Part shown: positions 33,761-42,149 of the stretch, piece after piece
Position numbering within the stretch: position 1 is the stretch's first letter
Layout: each line of letters opens with the position of its first letter
DNA from: an uncultured Eubacteriales bacterium
GTDB taxonomy: Bacteria > Bacillota > Clostridia > Christensenellales > Aristaeellaceae
Assembly (NCBI GenBank): GCA_902793605.1
Contig: CADBEB010000007.1
Span: forward strand, 29,906 to 93,905
Reading direction: 5' to 3'
Length of the DNA: 64,000 nucleotides
The notes under the pieces: model-generated
What the model was told of the DNA's origin: nothing
Seen by the model: only the letters and a program-made list of their open reading frames with translations
Database searches by the model: none
Program-made: the position numbers and the translations under genes

Positions 33761-34500
33761 TGCACCGGTTCTACCCCGATCCGGAAAAGATCCGGGACGA
33801 TCTGGCTTACCTTACACCTGAAGATTCGCGCCATGCGCTGACGGTGCTGCGGCTGAAGCCCGGCGCCACGGTCGAAGTGATCAGTGGCGGACTGCCCTGG
33901 CTTGCCAGGATTGTAGGGGAAGAAAACCGGATCGTCTGTGTGCGGAAACTCACTCCTCTGCCCTCCACGGAGCCGAAGCTCACAGTGACCCTGTTCCAGG
34001 GGATCCCCAAAGCCGATAAAATGGACTGGATCATCCAGAAAGCCACCGAGCTTGGCGTCAGCCGCATCGTTCCGGTGGAGATGGAGCGCTGCGTGGTCCG
34101 GCTTTCCCGGACCGACGAAGCAAAAAAACTGGAACGCTGGCGGAAGATCAGCCGGGAGGCCGGAAAACAATCCGGCCGCTGCGTATTGCCGGAGATTCTC
34201 CCGCCGATGCCCGTCCGTCAGCTGATCATGCAGGACTTTCTGCCCGCACTGAACGTCGTTCCCTGGGAAGAGGCGGACGGTTTCGGCCCCCTCGCCCTTG
34301 TCAAAGCGCATCCCGGCGCAGAATCGCTGGGAATCCTGATCGGGCCGGAAGGCGGGATCAGCCCGGATGAGATCGGTCTCCTGAAAACAAGGGATTTCAT
34401 TCCCATCACGCTCGGCAAAAGGATTCTCCGTACGGAAACAGCAGGTATGGCGGCCGTCGCCGCCCTGATGTGCCTGTATGGAGAGATGGAGAGAGAATGA
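33760..34500 (+). CDS. rsmE: 16S rRNA m3U1498 methyltransferase
   Basis: This 246-residue SPOUT-class enzyme methylates N3 of U1498 in 16S rRNA. It has a PUA-like N-terminal domain (MHRFYPDPEKIRDDL) and a trefoil-knot domain with IGPEGGISPDEIGLL and LGKRILRTETAGMAAVAAL, the SAM-binding loops. It overlaps prmA by one base and mtaB by four (ATGA). Confidence 0.97.
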   Translation: MHRFYPDPEKIRDDLAYLTPEDSRHALTVLRLKPGATVEVISGGLPWLARIVGEENRIVCVRKLTPLPSTEPKLTVTLFQGIPKADKMDWIIQKATELGVSRIVPVEMERCVVRLSRTDEAKKLERWRKISREAGKQSGRCVLPEILPPMPVRQLIMQDFLPALNVVPWEEADGFGPLALVKAHPGAESLGILIGPEGGISPDEIGLLKTRDFIPITLGKRILRTETAGMAAVAALMCLYGEMERE

Positions 34501-35792
34501 AGAAGATCGCCGCACACACGCTTGGCTGCAAGGTCAACCAGTATGACACGCAGGCCATGCTGGAACTGTTCCGAAAGGCAGGCTACACGGTCGTACCCAT
34601 GTGCGAAGATGCTGACGTCTACCTGATCAACACATGCACCGTAACCGGCGTCGGAGATAAAAAGTCTTTTCAGCTGATACGGAAAAACCGGCGCGAGCAT
34701 CCGGGTTCCCGCTTGATTATCTGTGGATGCATGGCGCAGCAACGCGGCGAGGAACTGCTTTCATTCGGTGCCGACCTAATCATCGGAACTCAGAACCGGG
34801 GCCGGGTGGTCGAACTGCTCCGGCAGGCGGAGGAAGAGGGCCGGCCGCTCTGCGCAACGTCTCCGCTCCGCGAGAACACGCCCTATGAGCCGCTCTCCAT
34901 CTCAACCCAGGCCGACCATACCCGTGCTGTCCTGAAAATCCAGGAGGGCTGCCGGAACCGCTGCACATACTGCATCATCCCCGCCGTGCGCGGGCCGATC
35001 CGATCCCGCACGACGGAGGACATCCGTGAAGAAGTCCGCCGGCTCGCCGCCGCGGGATTCCGCGAGGTCGTGCTTACCGGAATCCACCTCAGTTCCTATG
35101 GAAAAGACTTTACTCCCGCATCTTCGCTGCTTGACGCGATCCGTGCTGTCGGGGAAACGGAGGAGATCCTCCGGATCCGGCTTGGCTCGCTCGAGCCGAT
35201 GATCGCAACAGAAGCCTTCGCAGCCGAATTGGGAAAGATGGAGAAGATCTGTCCGCAGTTTCACCTGGCGCTGCAGTCCGGCAGCGATACGGTACTTGCA
35301 CGCATGAAGCGGCAATATAATACGGCCCAGTATATGCGGGCTGTCGAAAATCTTCGCCTCGTATTCCCGCAGGCAGCTTTCACGACGGATATCCTGACCG
35401 GCTTTCCGGGTGAATCTGAAGAGGAGTTTGCAGAAACCGTAGAAATGATCCGGAAGGTCGGTTTTGCCCGTATCCATGTCTTCCCCTACTCTGCCCGTCC
35501 CGACACACCCGCTGCCGTCATGCCCGGTCAACTGTCCGCCGCCGTCAAAGAGGAACGCGCCCGGAAACTGATCGCCATCGGCAATGACGTTGCGTCCGGA
35601 TACTTGCGGTCCTGGATCGGCCGTGAATCGGTCATCCTGCCTGAAGAGCAGGTGAACGGCTGCTGGGAGGGGTATACGCCTGAATACATACGGGTTCGGA
35701 TGGAACCGGGTTCCCGGTGTTCTTCCGGCATTCCCGCCGCAATCAGGCTGACGGCTGTCGATTCCCGCGTCATGCGCGGAAAAATAATATAA
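34497..35792 (+). CDS. mtaB: tRNA t6A37 methylthiotransferase MtaB
   Basis: This 431-residue radical-SAM enzyme adds a methylthio group to t6A at tRNA position 37. The N-terminal UPF0004 domain starts MKKIAAHTLGCKVNQYDTQ and supplies three cluster cysteines (TLGCK, NTCTVT, ICGCM). The radical-SAM motif is CRNRCTYC, followed by VVLTGIHLSSYG. The C-terminal TRAM-like region is short. GGAGAGAG precedes the ATG, which overlaps the rsmE stop. Confidence 0.96.
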   Translation: MKKIAAHTLGCKVNQYDTQAMLELFRKAGYTVVPMCEDADVYLINTCTVTGVGDKKSFQLIRKNRREHPGSRLIICGCMAQQRGEELLSFGADLIIGTQNRGRVVELLRQAEEEGRPLCATSPLRENTPYEPLSISTQADHTRAVLKIQEGCRNRCTYCIIPAVRGPIRSRTTEDIREEVRRLAAAGFREVVLTGIHLSSYGKDFTPASSLLDAIRAVGETEEILRIRLGSLEPMIATEAFAAELGKMEKICPQFHLALQSGSDTVLARMKRQYNTAQYMRAVENLRLVFPQAAFTTDILTGFPGESEEEFAETVEMIRKVGFARIHVFPYSARPDTPAAVMPGQLSAAVKEERARKLIAIGNDVASGYLRSWIGRESVILPEEQVNGCWEGYTPEYIRVRMEPGSRCSSGIPAAIRLTAVDSRVMRGKII

Positions 35793-35808
35793 GAAAGGAT
35801 GTTCTTTC

Positions 35809-36150
35809 ATGGAAAACTGTCTCTTTTGCAAAATTGTGAAGGGTGAGATCCCTTCCACGAAGGTTTATGAAAACGAATATGTCTATGCTTTCCGGGATAT
35901 CAGTCCACAGGCGCCGACCCATGTGCTGGTGATCCCGAAGGAACATGTATCCTCTCTGGATGATACCGAAGCCTTTCCGGACCGCAATCTGGCGGAATGC
36001 CTTCGCGCGATCCCGGTCATCGCGAAACAGGAAGGGCTGACCGGTGGATACCGCGTCGTCTCAAACTGCGGACCTGATGCCTGCCAGTCAGTACCTCATC
36101 TCCATTTCCATATCCTCGGCGGAACACAGATGGCTGACCGCATGGCCTGA
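35809..36150 (+). CDS. HIT-family protein (HinT-like nucleotide hydrolase)
   Basis: This 113-residue protein contains the histidine triad HLHFHILGG near the C-terminus and starts ENCLFCKIVKGEIPSTKVYE with FRDISPQAPTHVLVIPK, typical of bacterial HinT. Such enzymes cleave nucleoside phosphoramidates and aminoacyl-adenylates. It follows mtaB by 16 bases, with AAGGATG upstream, and appears to end the prmA operon before the rpsU promoter. Confidence 0.96.
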   Translation: MENCLFCKIVKGEIPSTKVYENEYVYAFRDISPQAPTHVLVIPKEHVSSLDDTEAFPDRNLAECLRAIPVIAKQEGLTGGYRVVSNCGPDACQSVPHLHFHILGGTQMADRMA

Positions 36151-36182
36151 ACCCGGGCCGGAAGCGGATTTTGAGAAAAAAG

Positions 36183-36211
36183 TTGACTCATTGCCTCTTT
36201 GGCTGTATAAT
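36183..36211 (+). promoter_or_regulatory. Strong promoter of rpsU
   Basis: TTGACT (36183-36188) and consensus TATAAT (36206-36211) are spaced by 17 bp. Confidence 0.9.
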
Positions 36212-36282
36212 TGCGCTGTGGTTTTTGACGGGCCGGTTCGGTCCGTTGCAGGCCATTGTCTTGAGCGAGGGGAGGGATAACA

Positions 36283-36456
36283 GTGTCCGAGGTACGTATC
36301 CGCGAAAATGAGTCCCTGGAAAGTGCGCTCAAACGGTTTAAGCGGCAGTGCGCCCGCAGTGGCGTTCTCCAGGAAGTGCGCAAGCGCGAGCATTATGAGA
36401 AGCCCAGCGTCAAGCGTAAGAAAAAGGCTGAAGCCGCCCGTAAGCGCAAGTGGTAA
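36283..36456 (+). CDS. rpsU: Ribosomal protein bS21
   Basis: A 57-residue frame starting with GTG reads [20 protein letters not shown], continues [20 protein letters not shown] and ends in a Lys/Arg-rich tail, which is S21 over its full length. S21 sits near the mRNA exit of the 30S subunit and aids initiation. GGAGG lies seven bases upstream. It forms its own unit between a strong promoter and a strong terminator. Confidence 0.97.
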   Translation: MSEVRIRENESLESALKRFKRQCARSGVLQEVRKREHYEKPSVKRKKKAEAARKRKW

Positions 36457-36469
36457 TTTTTGCAAAACT

Positions 36470-36496
36470 CCCTTCTCGTCATGAGAAGGGTTTTTT
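36470..36496 (+). terminator. Intrinsic terminator after rpsU
   Basis: An 8-bp stem CCCTTCTC/GAGAAGGG with a 5-base loop is followed by TTTTTT. Confidence 0.93.
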
Positions 36497-36518
36497 CTTA
36501 TGATTTCACCATTCAACC

Positions 36519-36547
36519 TTGATATTCAAAGGTTTGTTTGATATACT
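36519..36547 (+). promoter_or_regulatory. Promoter of the methyltransferase-rho operon
   Basis: TTGATA (36519-36524) and TATACT (36542-36547) are spaced by 17 bp, 30 bp before the next start codon. Confidence 0.82.
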
Positions 36548-36576
36548 ATATACACTCTCTGAAGAAAGAGGAAGTC

Positions 36577-37602
36577 ATGGTTTATACGTTTGAGTTGATC
36601 AAACACAGTAATATCCGTTATCGTGAAGCGGCAATTCGTCTGTCTCGTTGTGAGCTTTTTTCCATGCTTCACGCCCTGTCCATTGACTGTGAGATCACAG
36701 TTGAAACCCTTGGGGGAGCCACATTCCTCACGTTTGAGTGCCGTGAGCTGAACAGTGACGAACTGCATCGCCTCTCCGCCCACAGTTCTGTTGCATTTAT
36801 GGCTGAAAAAAGGCCCGGCCCGGCCCTGATCCCTCTGGCTGCAGGGTTTGTCCCCTATCTTCCGGAGGATCTTCCTGAGATATTGAAGTACAAAGGGAAA
36901 ACCAGCGTCCCTTTTACGCGGATGATGATCAACACGGCTGTTGCCTTGACTCCGTATGCTTTCCCGCAGCAGCCGATCACCTTCTACGATCCGGTCTGCG
37001 GAAAAGCCACCGGCTGTTTCTGTGCACTGATGCTCGGAATGAAGGCGGTCGGGCTGGACCAGGATGCCAAAGCGCTTCGGGAATCTGCGGTTTATTTCTC
37101 CCGCTATCTTCAGTATCATAAACTGAAGCATGAGAAAGAAGAACGGTCTGAAACTCTCGGAAAGCGTTCGGTCCCGGTCACGTGCTTTACCTTTTCCGAT
37201 ACGAGGGAGCACTTCCAGGCAGGCGATCGGCGTTCTCTCTCTCTTGCCGCAGCGGATACTTCCCTCTCTCCGGTCCTGTTCCGGCACCGGCCGGTCCATG
37301 TGATTGCCGCGGATCTTCCATACGGCATCCAGCATACCCCGCGCGAAGGCGGAAAGCCGGAATCGTTGAAGGGCTTTTTGGAGCGCTCCGTACCCGTGTG
37401 GAGATCCGTGATGGCCCCCGGTGCTGCGATCGCGCTCAGCTTCAATACGCTGACGCTGCCTGCTTCAACGGTTCGCGAGGTACTTCGCGGTGCCGGCCTG
37501 CAGCCTGTTGATACCGAACCCTATACGAGCCTGAAACACGAAGTCGAACAAGCGGTCGTCCGCGATGTTGTCTTTGCCTGTAATACAGAGGAGGAACTTT
37601 AA
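36577..37602 (+). CDS. Putative TRM11-like RNA/DNA methyltransferase
   Basis: This 341-residue protein has a C-terminal Rossmann methyltransferase fold: SAM-binding segment FYDPVCGKATGCFCALMLGM, acidic VGLDQDAKAL and the catalytic motif ADLPYGIQH, of the (N/D)PPY type that methylates amino groups on bases. The N-terminal 110 residues may be a reduced RNA-binding domain; a clear THUMP domain is not visible. A tRNA guanine-N2 target would fit the TRM11 group but is not proven. The start was chosen at ATG with AGAGGA upstream. rho begins two bases after the stop. Confidence 0.75.
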   Translation: MVYTFELIKHSNIRYREAAIRLSRCELFSMLHALSIDCEITVETLGGATFLTFECRELNSDELHRLSAHSSVAFMAEKRPGPALIPLAAGFVPYLPEDLPEILKYKGKTSVPFTRMMINTAVALTPYAFPQQPITFYDPVCGKATGCFCALMLGMKAVGLDQDAKALRESAVYFSRYLQYHKLKHEKEERSETLGKRSVPVTCFTFSDTREHFQAGDRRSLSLAAADTSLSPVLFRHRPVHVIAADLPYGIQHTPREGGKPESLKGFLERSVPVWRSVMAPGAAIALSFNTLTLPASTVREVLRGAGLQPVDTEPYTSLKHEVEQAVVRDVVFACNTEEEL

Positions 37603-37604
37603 CC

Positions 37605-39335
37605 ATGACCAGGAATGAACTGAACGAAATGACTGTGCTGGCGCTGAGGAAGCTTGCCAAGGAGAATAAGATCGTTCTGGGTGCCGGGATCGACAAGGCC
37701 GGCATCATTGAAAAACTGGCTCCGGTAGTCTGCAGTGATGACGAACCGGACCAGGGTCAGGACCAACTGGCAGAACCAAAATACCAGGCCGCCTGGCATA
37801 ATTCAGACGCGCCGAGGTTCAATGCCCGTCCGGCTTACCAGGCCCCGCAGGCTGCCGGTGCGCGTCCTGCCTGGCAGAATACGACTCCTTCCGGCCAGCA
37901 CTTCACTCCGGAACAACAGCATATCCAGCCGCTTCGTCCCGGCGGATTCACGCCGCGATTCGGCCCGGCCGCCACGTCCGTAACGCCTGCTGCGCCTGTG
38001 CCGGAGAAAGAACAGGCGGCTCTCCAGGCGGCAGTTTCCCCGCTGCCTGAAAAACGCATCGCACACGTCGGTGATCCGGTATATGTGTCGCATTCCTTCG
38101 GACCGCAGTCCTTCTCATCCCGCCCGGCTGAACCGTTCTCCCCGATCCAGGCTCAGGAAACCGGGATCCAGGCGCCGACGCTGGAAGAGCTCCTTTCCTC
38201 CGGTGATTTCGAAGAAGGCGGCGGGATCCTGGAGTTGCATCCGGACGGATACGGTTTCCTCCGCACATCAACCTTCCAGCCATCCTCCAAGGATGTCTAT
38301 GTTTCCATGGCTCAGATCCGCAGGTTCGGCCTCCGGACCGGCGATATGGTCCGCGGCAAGATTCGACCCCAGCGCGAGGGAGACAAGTATTCCGCCCTGC
38401 TCTATATCTCGAGCGTCAATGACGTTCCGGAGGAGGAAGCCTTTACCCGGCCTTCCTTTGATGAACTGACCCCGACTTATCCGAGCCGCCGGATCTCTCT
38501 GGAGAGCCAGGACGGGAAATCCTTCCCGGATATGCGGCTGATCGACCTGATCGCCCCGCTCGGCTTCGGTCAGCGCGGCCTGATGCTCTGCCCGCCGAAC
38601 ACCGGAAAAACTGAGATCATGACGCACTTCGCCACAGTCGTCTGCAACAATTATCCCGACACAAATGTGCTGATGCTCCTGATCGACGTGAACCCTGAAG
38701 ACGTCACTCTCCTTCGGGATACCGTTCCCTGTCCTGTTCTCGCCTCCACTTTTGACCAGGCGCCGGAAGCCCATCTCCGTCTGGCGGAGATCGTCCTGGA
38801 GCGTGCCATGCGCCTGGTAGAGCAGCAGAAGGACGTTGTACTGCTCGTAGACAGTCTGACCAGGCTGGCAAAGATCTATACGACGGCCGCAGCCCAGCAG
38901 GGACGCAGCCTTCCGGGCATGGTGAATCCCTCCAGCCTCTTCCGCGCAAAGCGCCTCTTCGGCTCGGCCCGGGCATGCAAGGAGGGCGGCAGCCTGACAG
39001 TTCTCGCCGCGATGGATATCGCAACCGGTTCAAAGGTTGATGATTCCGTTGTGGAGGAATTCAAGGGAACGGCCAACATGGAGCTGATGCTTGATCAGAA
39101 TGTTGCCCGTGCCGGCGTCACGCCTTCACTCAACCTCCAGCAGAGTTATACCAAGAACGCTGATATCCTTCTTGACGACCGGCAGAAAGAGGGGCTGACC
39201 CTGATCCGGACAATGCTGGGAAACACTTCCTCCTCGGTTGCGATCCCGCAGCTTGAATCCATGATGGATAAAACGGATACCAACGCTGCGCTTCTGCTGA
39301 AGATGAAGGACTGGTTCGCACTGATGAACCGTTGA
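37605..39335 (+). CDS. rho: Transcription termination factor Rho, divergent, with altered catalytic residues
   Basis: This 576-residue protein has the Rho N-terminal helical domain (1-40), a Pro/Gln/Ala-rich linker of about 150 residues, an intact cold-shock RNA-binding domain (DGYGFLRT, DVYVSMAQIRRFGLRTGD; about 205-270) and the ATPase domain. Walker A is PPNTGKT (330-336) and Walker B Asp416 is kept. By gap-free alignment to E. coli Rho, the catalytic Glu211 is Val362, Arg212 is Asn363, Arg353 is Gly and the arginine finger Arg366 is Lys517; Lys326 is kept. The Q-loop reads GRSLPGMVNPSSLFRAKR. It may be weakly active, use another mechanism, or act by RNA binding. It starts two bases after the methyltransferase gene. 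Confidence 0.92.
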   Translation: MTRNELNEMTVLALRKLAKENKIVLGAGIDKAGIIEKLAPVVCSDDEPDQGQDQLAEPKYQAAWHNSDAPRFNARPAYQAPQAAGARPAWQNTTPSGQHFTPEQQHIQPLRPGGFTPRFGPAATSVTPAAPVPEKEQAALQAAVSPLPEKRIAHVGDPVYVSHSFGPQSFSSRPAEPFSPIQAQETGIQAPTLEELLSSGDFEEGGGILELHPDGYGFLRTSTFQPSSKDVYVSMAQIRRFGLRTGDMVRGKIRPQREGDKYSALLYISSVNDVPEEEAFTRPSFDELTPTYPSRRISLESQDGKSFPDMRLIDLIAPLGFGQRGLMLCPPNTGKTEIMTHFATVVCNNYPDTNVLMLLIDVNPEDVTLLRDTVPCPVLASTFDQAPEAHLRLAEIVLERAMRLVEQQKDVVLLVDSLTRLAKIYTTAAAQQGRSLPGMVNPSSLFRAKRLFGSARACKEGGSLTVLAAMDIATGSKVDDSVVEEFKGTANMELMLDQNVARAGVTPSLNLQQSYTKNADILLDDRQKEGLTLIRTMLGNTSSSVAIPQLESMMDKTDTNAALLLKMKDWFALMNR

Positions 39336-39346
39336 TCGGAGGAAAT

Positions 39347-40960
39347 ATGGATTCTGTTTATGTGATTGGCCACCGGAACCCGGATACAGATTCCGTCGTT
39401 TCCGCAATGGCCTATGCCGCACTGAACAACGCTCTCGGAGAGAATAACTATATTGCCGCCCGCGCCGGGCATCTTAACACAGAGACTTCTTATCTTCTGC
39501 AGCACTTCGGTTTCCAGCCGCCGCTTTACCTGAAGTCCGTCCGCACACAGGTCGTCGATGTGGATTACGATATGCCGCCCTCCCTGGGTGCCGGGGTGCC
39601 GGTGTCCTATGCCTGGAATATGCTCCATAACGAACAGAACAGTGTCTCCGCTCTGCCGATCACTGAGGAGGACGGACGCCTTTACGGCCTGGTTACCGCC
39701 GGCGGGATCGCCGAGAGCGACATGCGCTCCGTCGCGGATCCTTCAGTCTCCTCCGTTCCGATTTATAACCTGCTCAGTGCGCTGGAAGGCCATGTCATCA
39801 ATTCAGAAGAAGACATCTTTGATGAGATTTCCGGAGAAGTCGTGATCGCCCTGCCCGGTGAAGGGGCTGAAGTCCGGCCGGGTTCGATCATCCTGTGCGG
39901 CAACCAGAAATCAGTTGCAGACCAGGCGATCGAGGCAGGTGCTTCCTGCTTGATTTTCTGCGGCACCACGCTCGGCGAACAGTACCGGAACCGTTCCTGC
40001 TCCACCTGCCTGATCGTCTGCCCCTACGACGCATATCGTGCCGCCCGGCTGATCTTCCAGTCTATCCCCGTTGGGCGAATCGCCTGTACGGAAAACCTGA
40101 AGTTCTTTCATCTGACGGATTATATCGACGACGTCCGGGATACCGTGATCCAGAGCCGTTTCCGCTCCTATCCTGTGCTGAATGAAGAGGATAAGGTCGT
40201 CGGAACGCTCTCCCGTTATCACCTGATTCGCCCTCGAAAGAAGAAAGTAGTCCTGGTCGATCACAATGAAACCAGTCAGGCTGTTTCCGGCCTGGACCAG
40301 GCGGAAATCATCGCCATCATCGACCATCACCGCCTGGCAGATGTACAGACCGGCAATCCGGTCTTTATGCGCAACGAGCCGGTAGGCTCCACCACGTCCA
40401 TCGTGGCAGCGATGTATCAGGAGCACGGTTTGATGCCCTCCCCGGCGCTGGCCGGGCTGATGGCCGCTGCAATCATCTCCGATACGGTCATGTTTAAGAG
40501 CCCGACCTGCAAGCCGCACGACAAAGTGCTGGCGGAGCGCCTTGCACGCCATGCCGGGATCAACTGCGAGGAAATTGCCAGGGCTATGTTCTCCCAGGGC
40601 GTATCCCCGGATATGCCGGCCGAGGCCCTGGTCAAAACCGACATGAAGGAATTTCATCTCGGTGCTCATACGCTTTCGATCTCCCAGATCACTACCGTCG
40701 ATTCGGAAAGTTTCCTGTCGAGAAGCAACGACTTTGTTGAAGTGCTTGATAAGATCAGAAACGACAAGCAGTATGACATCGTTCTGATGATGATCACCAA
40801 TGTGCTCAGGGAGGGGACTGAACTCCTGTTCTCGGGTGATGATGAGGTCGTCCGGAATGCCTTCGGCGTCGATGACGTTCATGACCATCATGTATTCCTC
40901 CCCGGTGTCCTGTCCAGGAAGCTGCAGATCGTTCCGGCCCTATCCCAGCTCTGGGGATAA
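39347..40960 (+). CDS. Family II Mn-dependent inorganic pyrophosphatase with CBS and DRTGG domains
   Basis: This 537-residue DHH-family enzyme hydrolyses pyrophosphate. Catalytic motifs are HRNPDTDS at the N-terminus, DHNE, the signature DHHRLAD and SDTVMFKSPTC. Between them lie two CBS motifs (about 70-125 and 250-295) and a DRTGG domain, the regulatory insert of CBS-PPases, which in characterised homologues binds adenine nucleotides and diadenosine polyphosphates. It starts 11 bases after rho, with CGGAGGA upstream. Confidence 0.95.
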   Translation: MDSVYVIGHRNPDTDSVVSAMAYAALNNALGENNYIAARAGHLNTETSYLLQHFGFQPPLYLKSVRTQVVDVDYDMPPSLGAGVPVSYAWNMLHNEQNSVSALPITEEDGRLYGLVTAGGIAESDMRSVADPSVSSVPIYNLLSALEGHVINSEEDIFDEISGEVVIALPGEGAEVRPGSIILCGNQKSVADQAIEAGASCLIFCGTTLGEQYRNRSCSTCLIVCPYDAYRAARLIFQSIPVGRIACTENLKFFHLTDYIDDVRDTVIQSRFRSYPVLNEEDKVVGTLSRYHLIRPRKKKVVLVDHNETSQAVSGLDQAEIIAIIDHHRLADVQTGNPVFMRNEPVGSTTSIVAAMYQEHGLMPSPALAGLMAAAIISDTVMFKSPTCKPHDKVLAERLARHAGINCEEIARAMFSQGVSPDMPAEALVKTDMKEFHLGAHTLSISQITTVDSESFLSRSNDFVEVLDKIRNDKQYDIVLMMITNVLREGTELLFSGDDEVVRNAFGVDDVHDHHVFLPGVLSRKLQIVPALSQLWG

Positions 40961-40973
40961 GAAAAAACATATA

Positions 40974-41014
40974 AAAACGGTGCGAAACCTTTACCGGTCC
41001 GCACCGTTTTCTTT
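40974..41014. terminator. Bidirectional intrinsic terminator
   Basis: An 11-bp stem AAAACGGTGCG/CGCACCGTTTT (40974-40984 with 41000-41010) is flanked by A-rich and T-rich runs between converging genes. Confidence 0.9.
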
Positions 41015-41021
41015 TCATACC

Positions 41022-41978
41022 TTACAGGTCCGAAATGCTGATCAGTTCTCCGTTGTATTCCAGCTTCACGGATTTTCCGCATTCATAATGGATCTCGATA
41101 TCATTCGGATTCAGGATGATCTCTGTCGGCCCGTAGATCTCGGGATCGTCGATCACCGAGCGCCAGAGCACATTGCCTTCAGCGGAAATAGCCACCGGAT
41201 CAGGCCCGTCCGACCCGGCCACATAAAGGATCCCCGTATTGGCACCGGCGGTGACGACAGCGCAGTCACCAAGGGAGCAAGCGTCCTTCGAAAGCACCCA
41301 CTGCTCCGAGCCGTCGATCAGGTCGAGCATAATCAGACCGTATTCGGCGTCGTACACATAAACCTGGGGTTCGTCCTCCGTTCCGCCAATGAAAGCGGTC
41401 AGGTTTTTGAACTGCCCGGACTGCTGCACCTGCTCGATATAACCCCATTCCGGTTCGTCATCAATGAAACAGCCGACCCGAAGCGTTTCCCATGGCAGTT
41501 CGCCTTCTTTCTCCGTGATGACCTCATAAGCAGCCAGGACGCTCACATTGAACTCCGTCCATTCGAAGACGATATTCCCGGATCCGATGATCTCTTCCCG
41601 CGTCATCTTTTTGCTTTCCGATCGCGTCTCGACCGGTTCATACTCCGGGGCAGGCTCCAGGTACCTGGAAAGGATGTAGCCTTCCTGGCCTTCGTAAACG
41701 CAGCGTGTAAACATATGAACCTGCTTCCGGTAAGGAGAATACGCAAACTCCTTTTCGTTCCGGGAACAGTAATACACAATCTCATCCGGCTCGATCTTGG
41801 CGAGCTGTTTGCTTGTCTTGTTGGGCGCTTCTCTCAGTGAAACATAGCTGTTGCACCTCACGACACGCATGGCGCCGATATAAAACTGATCCTTTTCAAC
41901 CACCTGCCGGTCAGCGCCTGCTGTCGACCCGCAAAATAACAAGATCAGAACGAAAAGCAAAGATATGAGCTTTTTCAT
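41022..41978 (-). CDS. Secreted protein with bacterial SH3 domain
   Basis: This 318-residue exported protein has a signal peptide (MKKLISLLFVLILLFC). A single Cys at residue 16 is not in a clear lipobox. A bacterial SH3-like domain follows (about 35-115), with NSYVSLREAPNKTSKQLAKI and GYILSRYLEP. The C-terminal 200 residues are beta-rich and unassigned (YVYDAEYGLIMLDLIDGSEQW suggests a propeller-like or DUF repeat). SH3 domains of this kind often bind cell wall. The start was chosen for its signal peptide and an upstream GGAAGG. It is a single-gene unit. Confidence 0.85.
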   Translation of the reverse strand: MKKLISLLFVLILLFCGSTAGADRQVVEKDQFYIGAMRVVRCNSYVSLREAPNKTSKQLAKIEPDEIVYYCSRNEKEFAYSPYRKQVHMFTRCVYEGQEGYILSRYLEPAPEYEPVETRSESKKMTREEIIGSGNIVFEWTEFNVSVLAAYEVITEKEGELPWETLRVGCFIDDEPEWGYIEQVQQSGQFKNLTAFIGGTEDEPQVYVYDAEYGLIMLDLIDGSEQWVLSKDACSLGDCAVVTAGANTGILYVAGSDGPDPVAISAEGNVLWRSVIDDPEIYGPTEIILNPNDIEIHYECGKSVKLEYNGELISISDL

Positions 41979-42012
41979 CTTCACTGCCTTCCTTTCTTGC
42001 ACATATATATGT

Positions 42013-42041
42013 ATAATACAGCAATTCTCCGGACAGTACAA
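42013..42041 (-). promoter_or_regulatory. Promoter of the SH3 protein gene
   Basis: TTGTAC (42036-42041, minus strand) and TATTAT (42013-42018) are spaced by 17 bp. Confidence 0.75.
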
Positions 42042-42070
42042 GCAAGAACATGAAAAAAACTGTTCTCCCC

Positions 42071-42098
42071 TTGAATACATGCCGTTTCTTATTATAAT
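42071..42098 (+). promoter_or_regulatory. Promoter of putP
   Basis: TTGAAT (42071-42076) and consensus TATAAT (42093-42098) are spaced by 16 bp. Confidence 0.8.
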
Positions 42099-42149
42099 GA
42101 ATAACTGTATACAGTATGCGGCAACGCGTACGGAAAGTGGTGATTTCTA

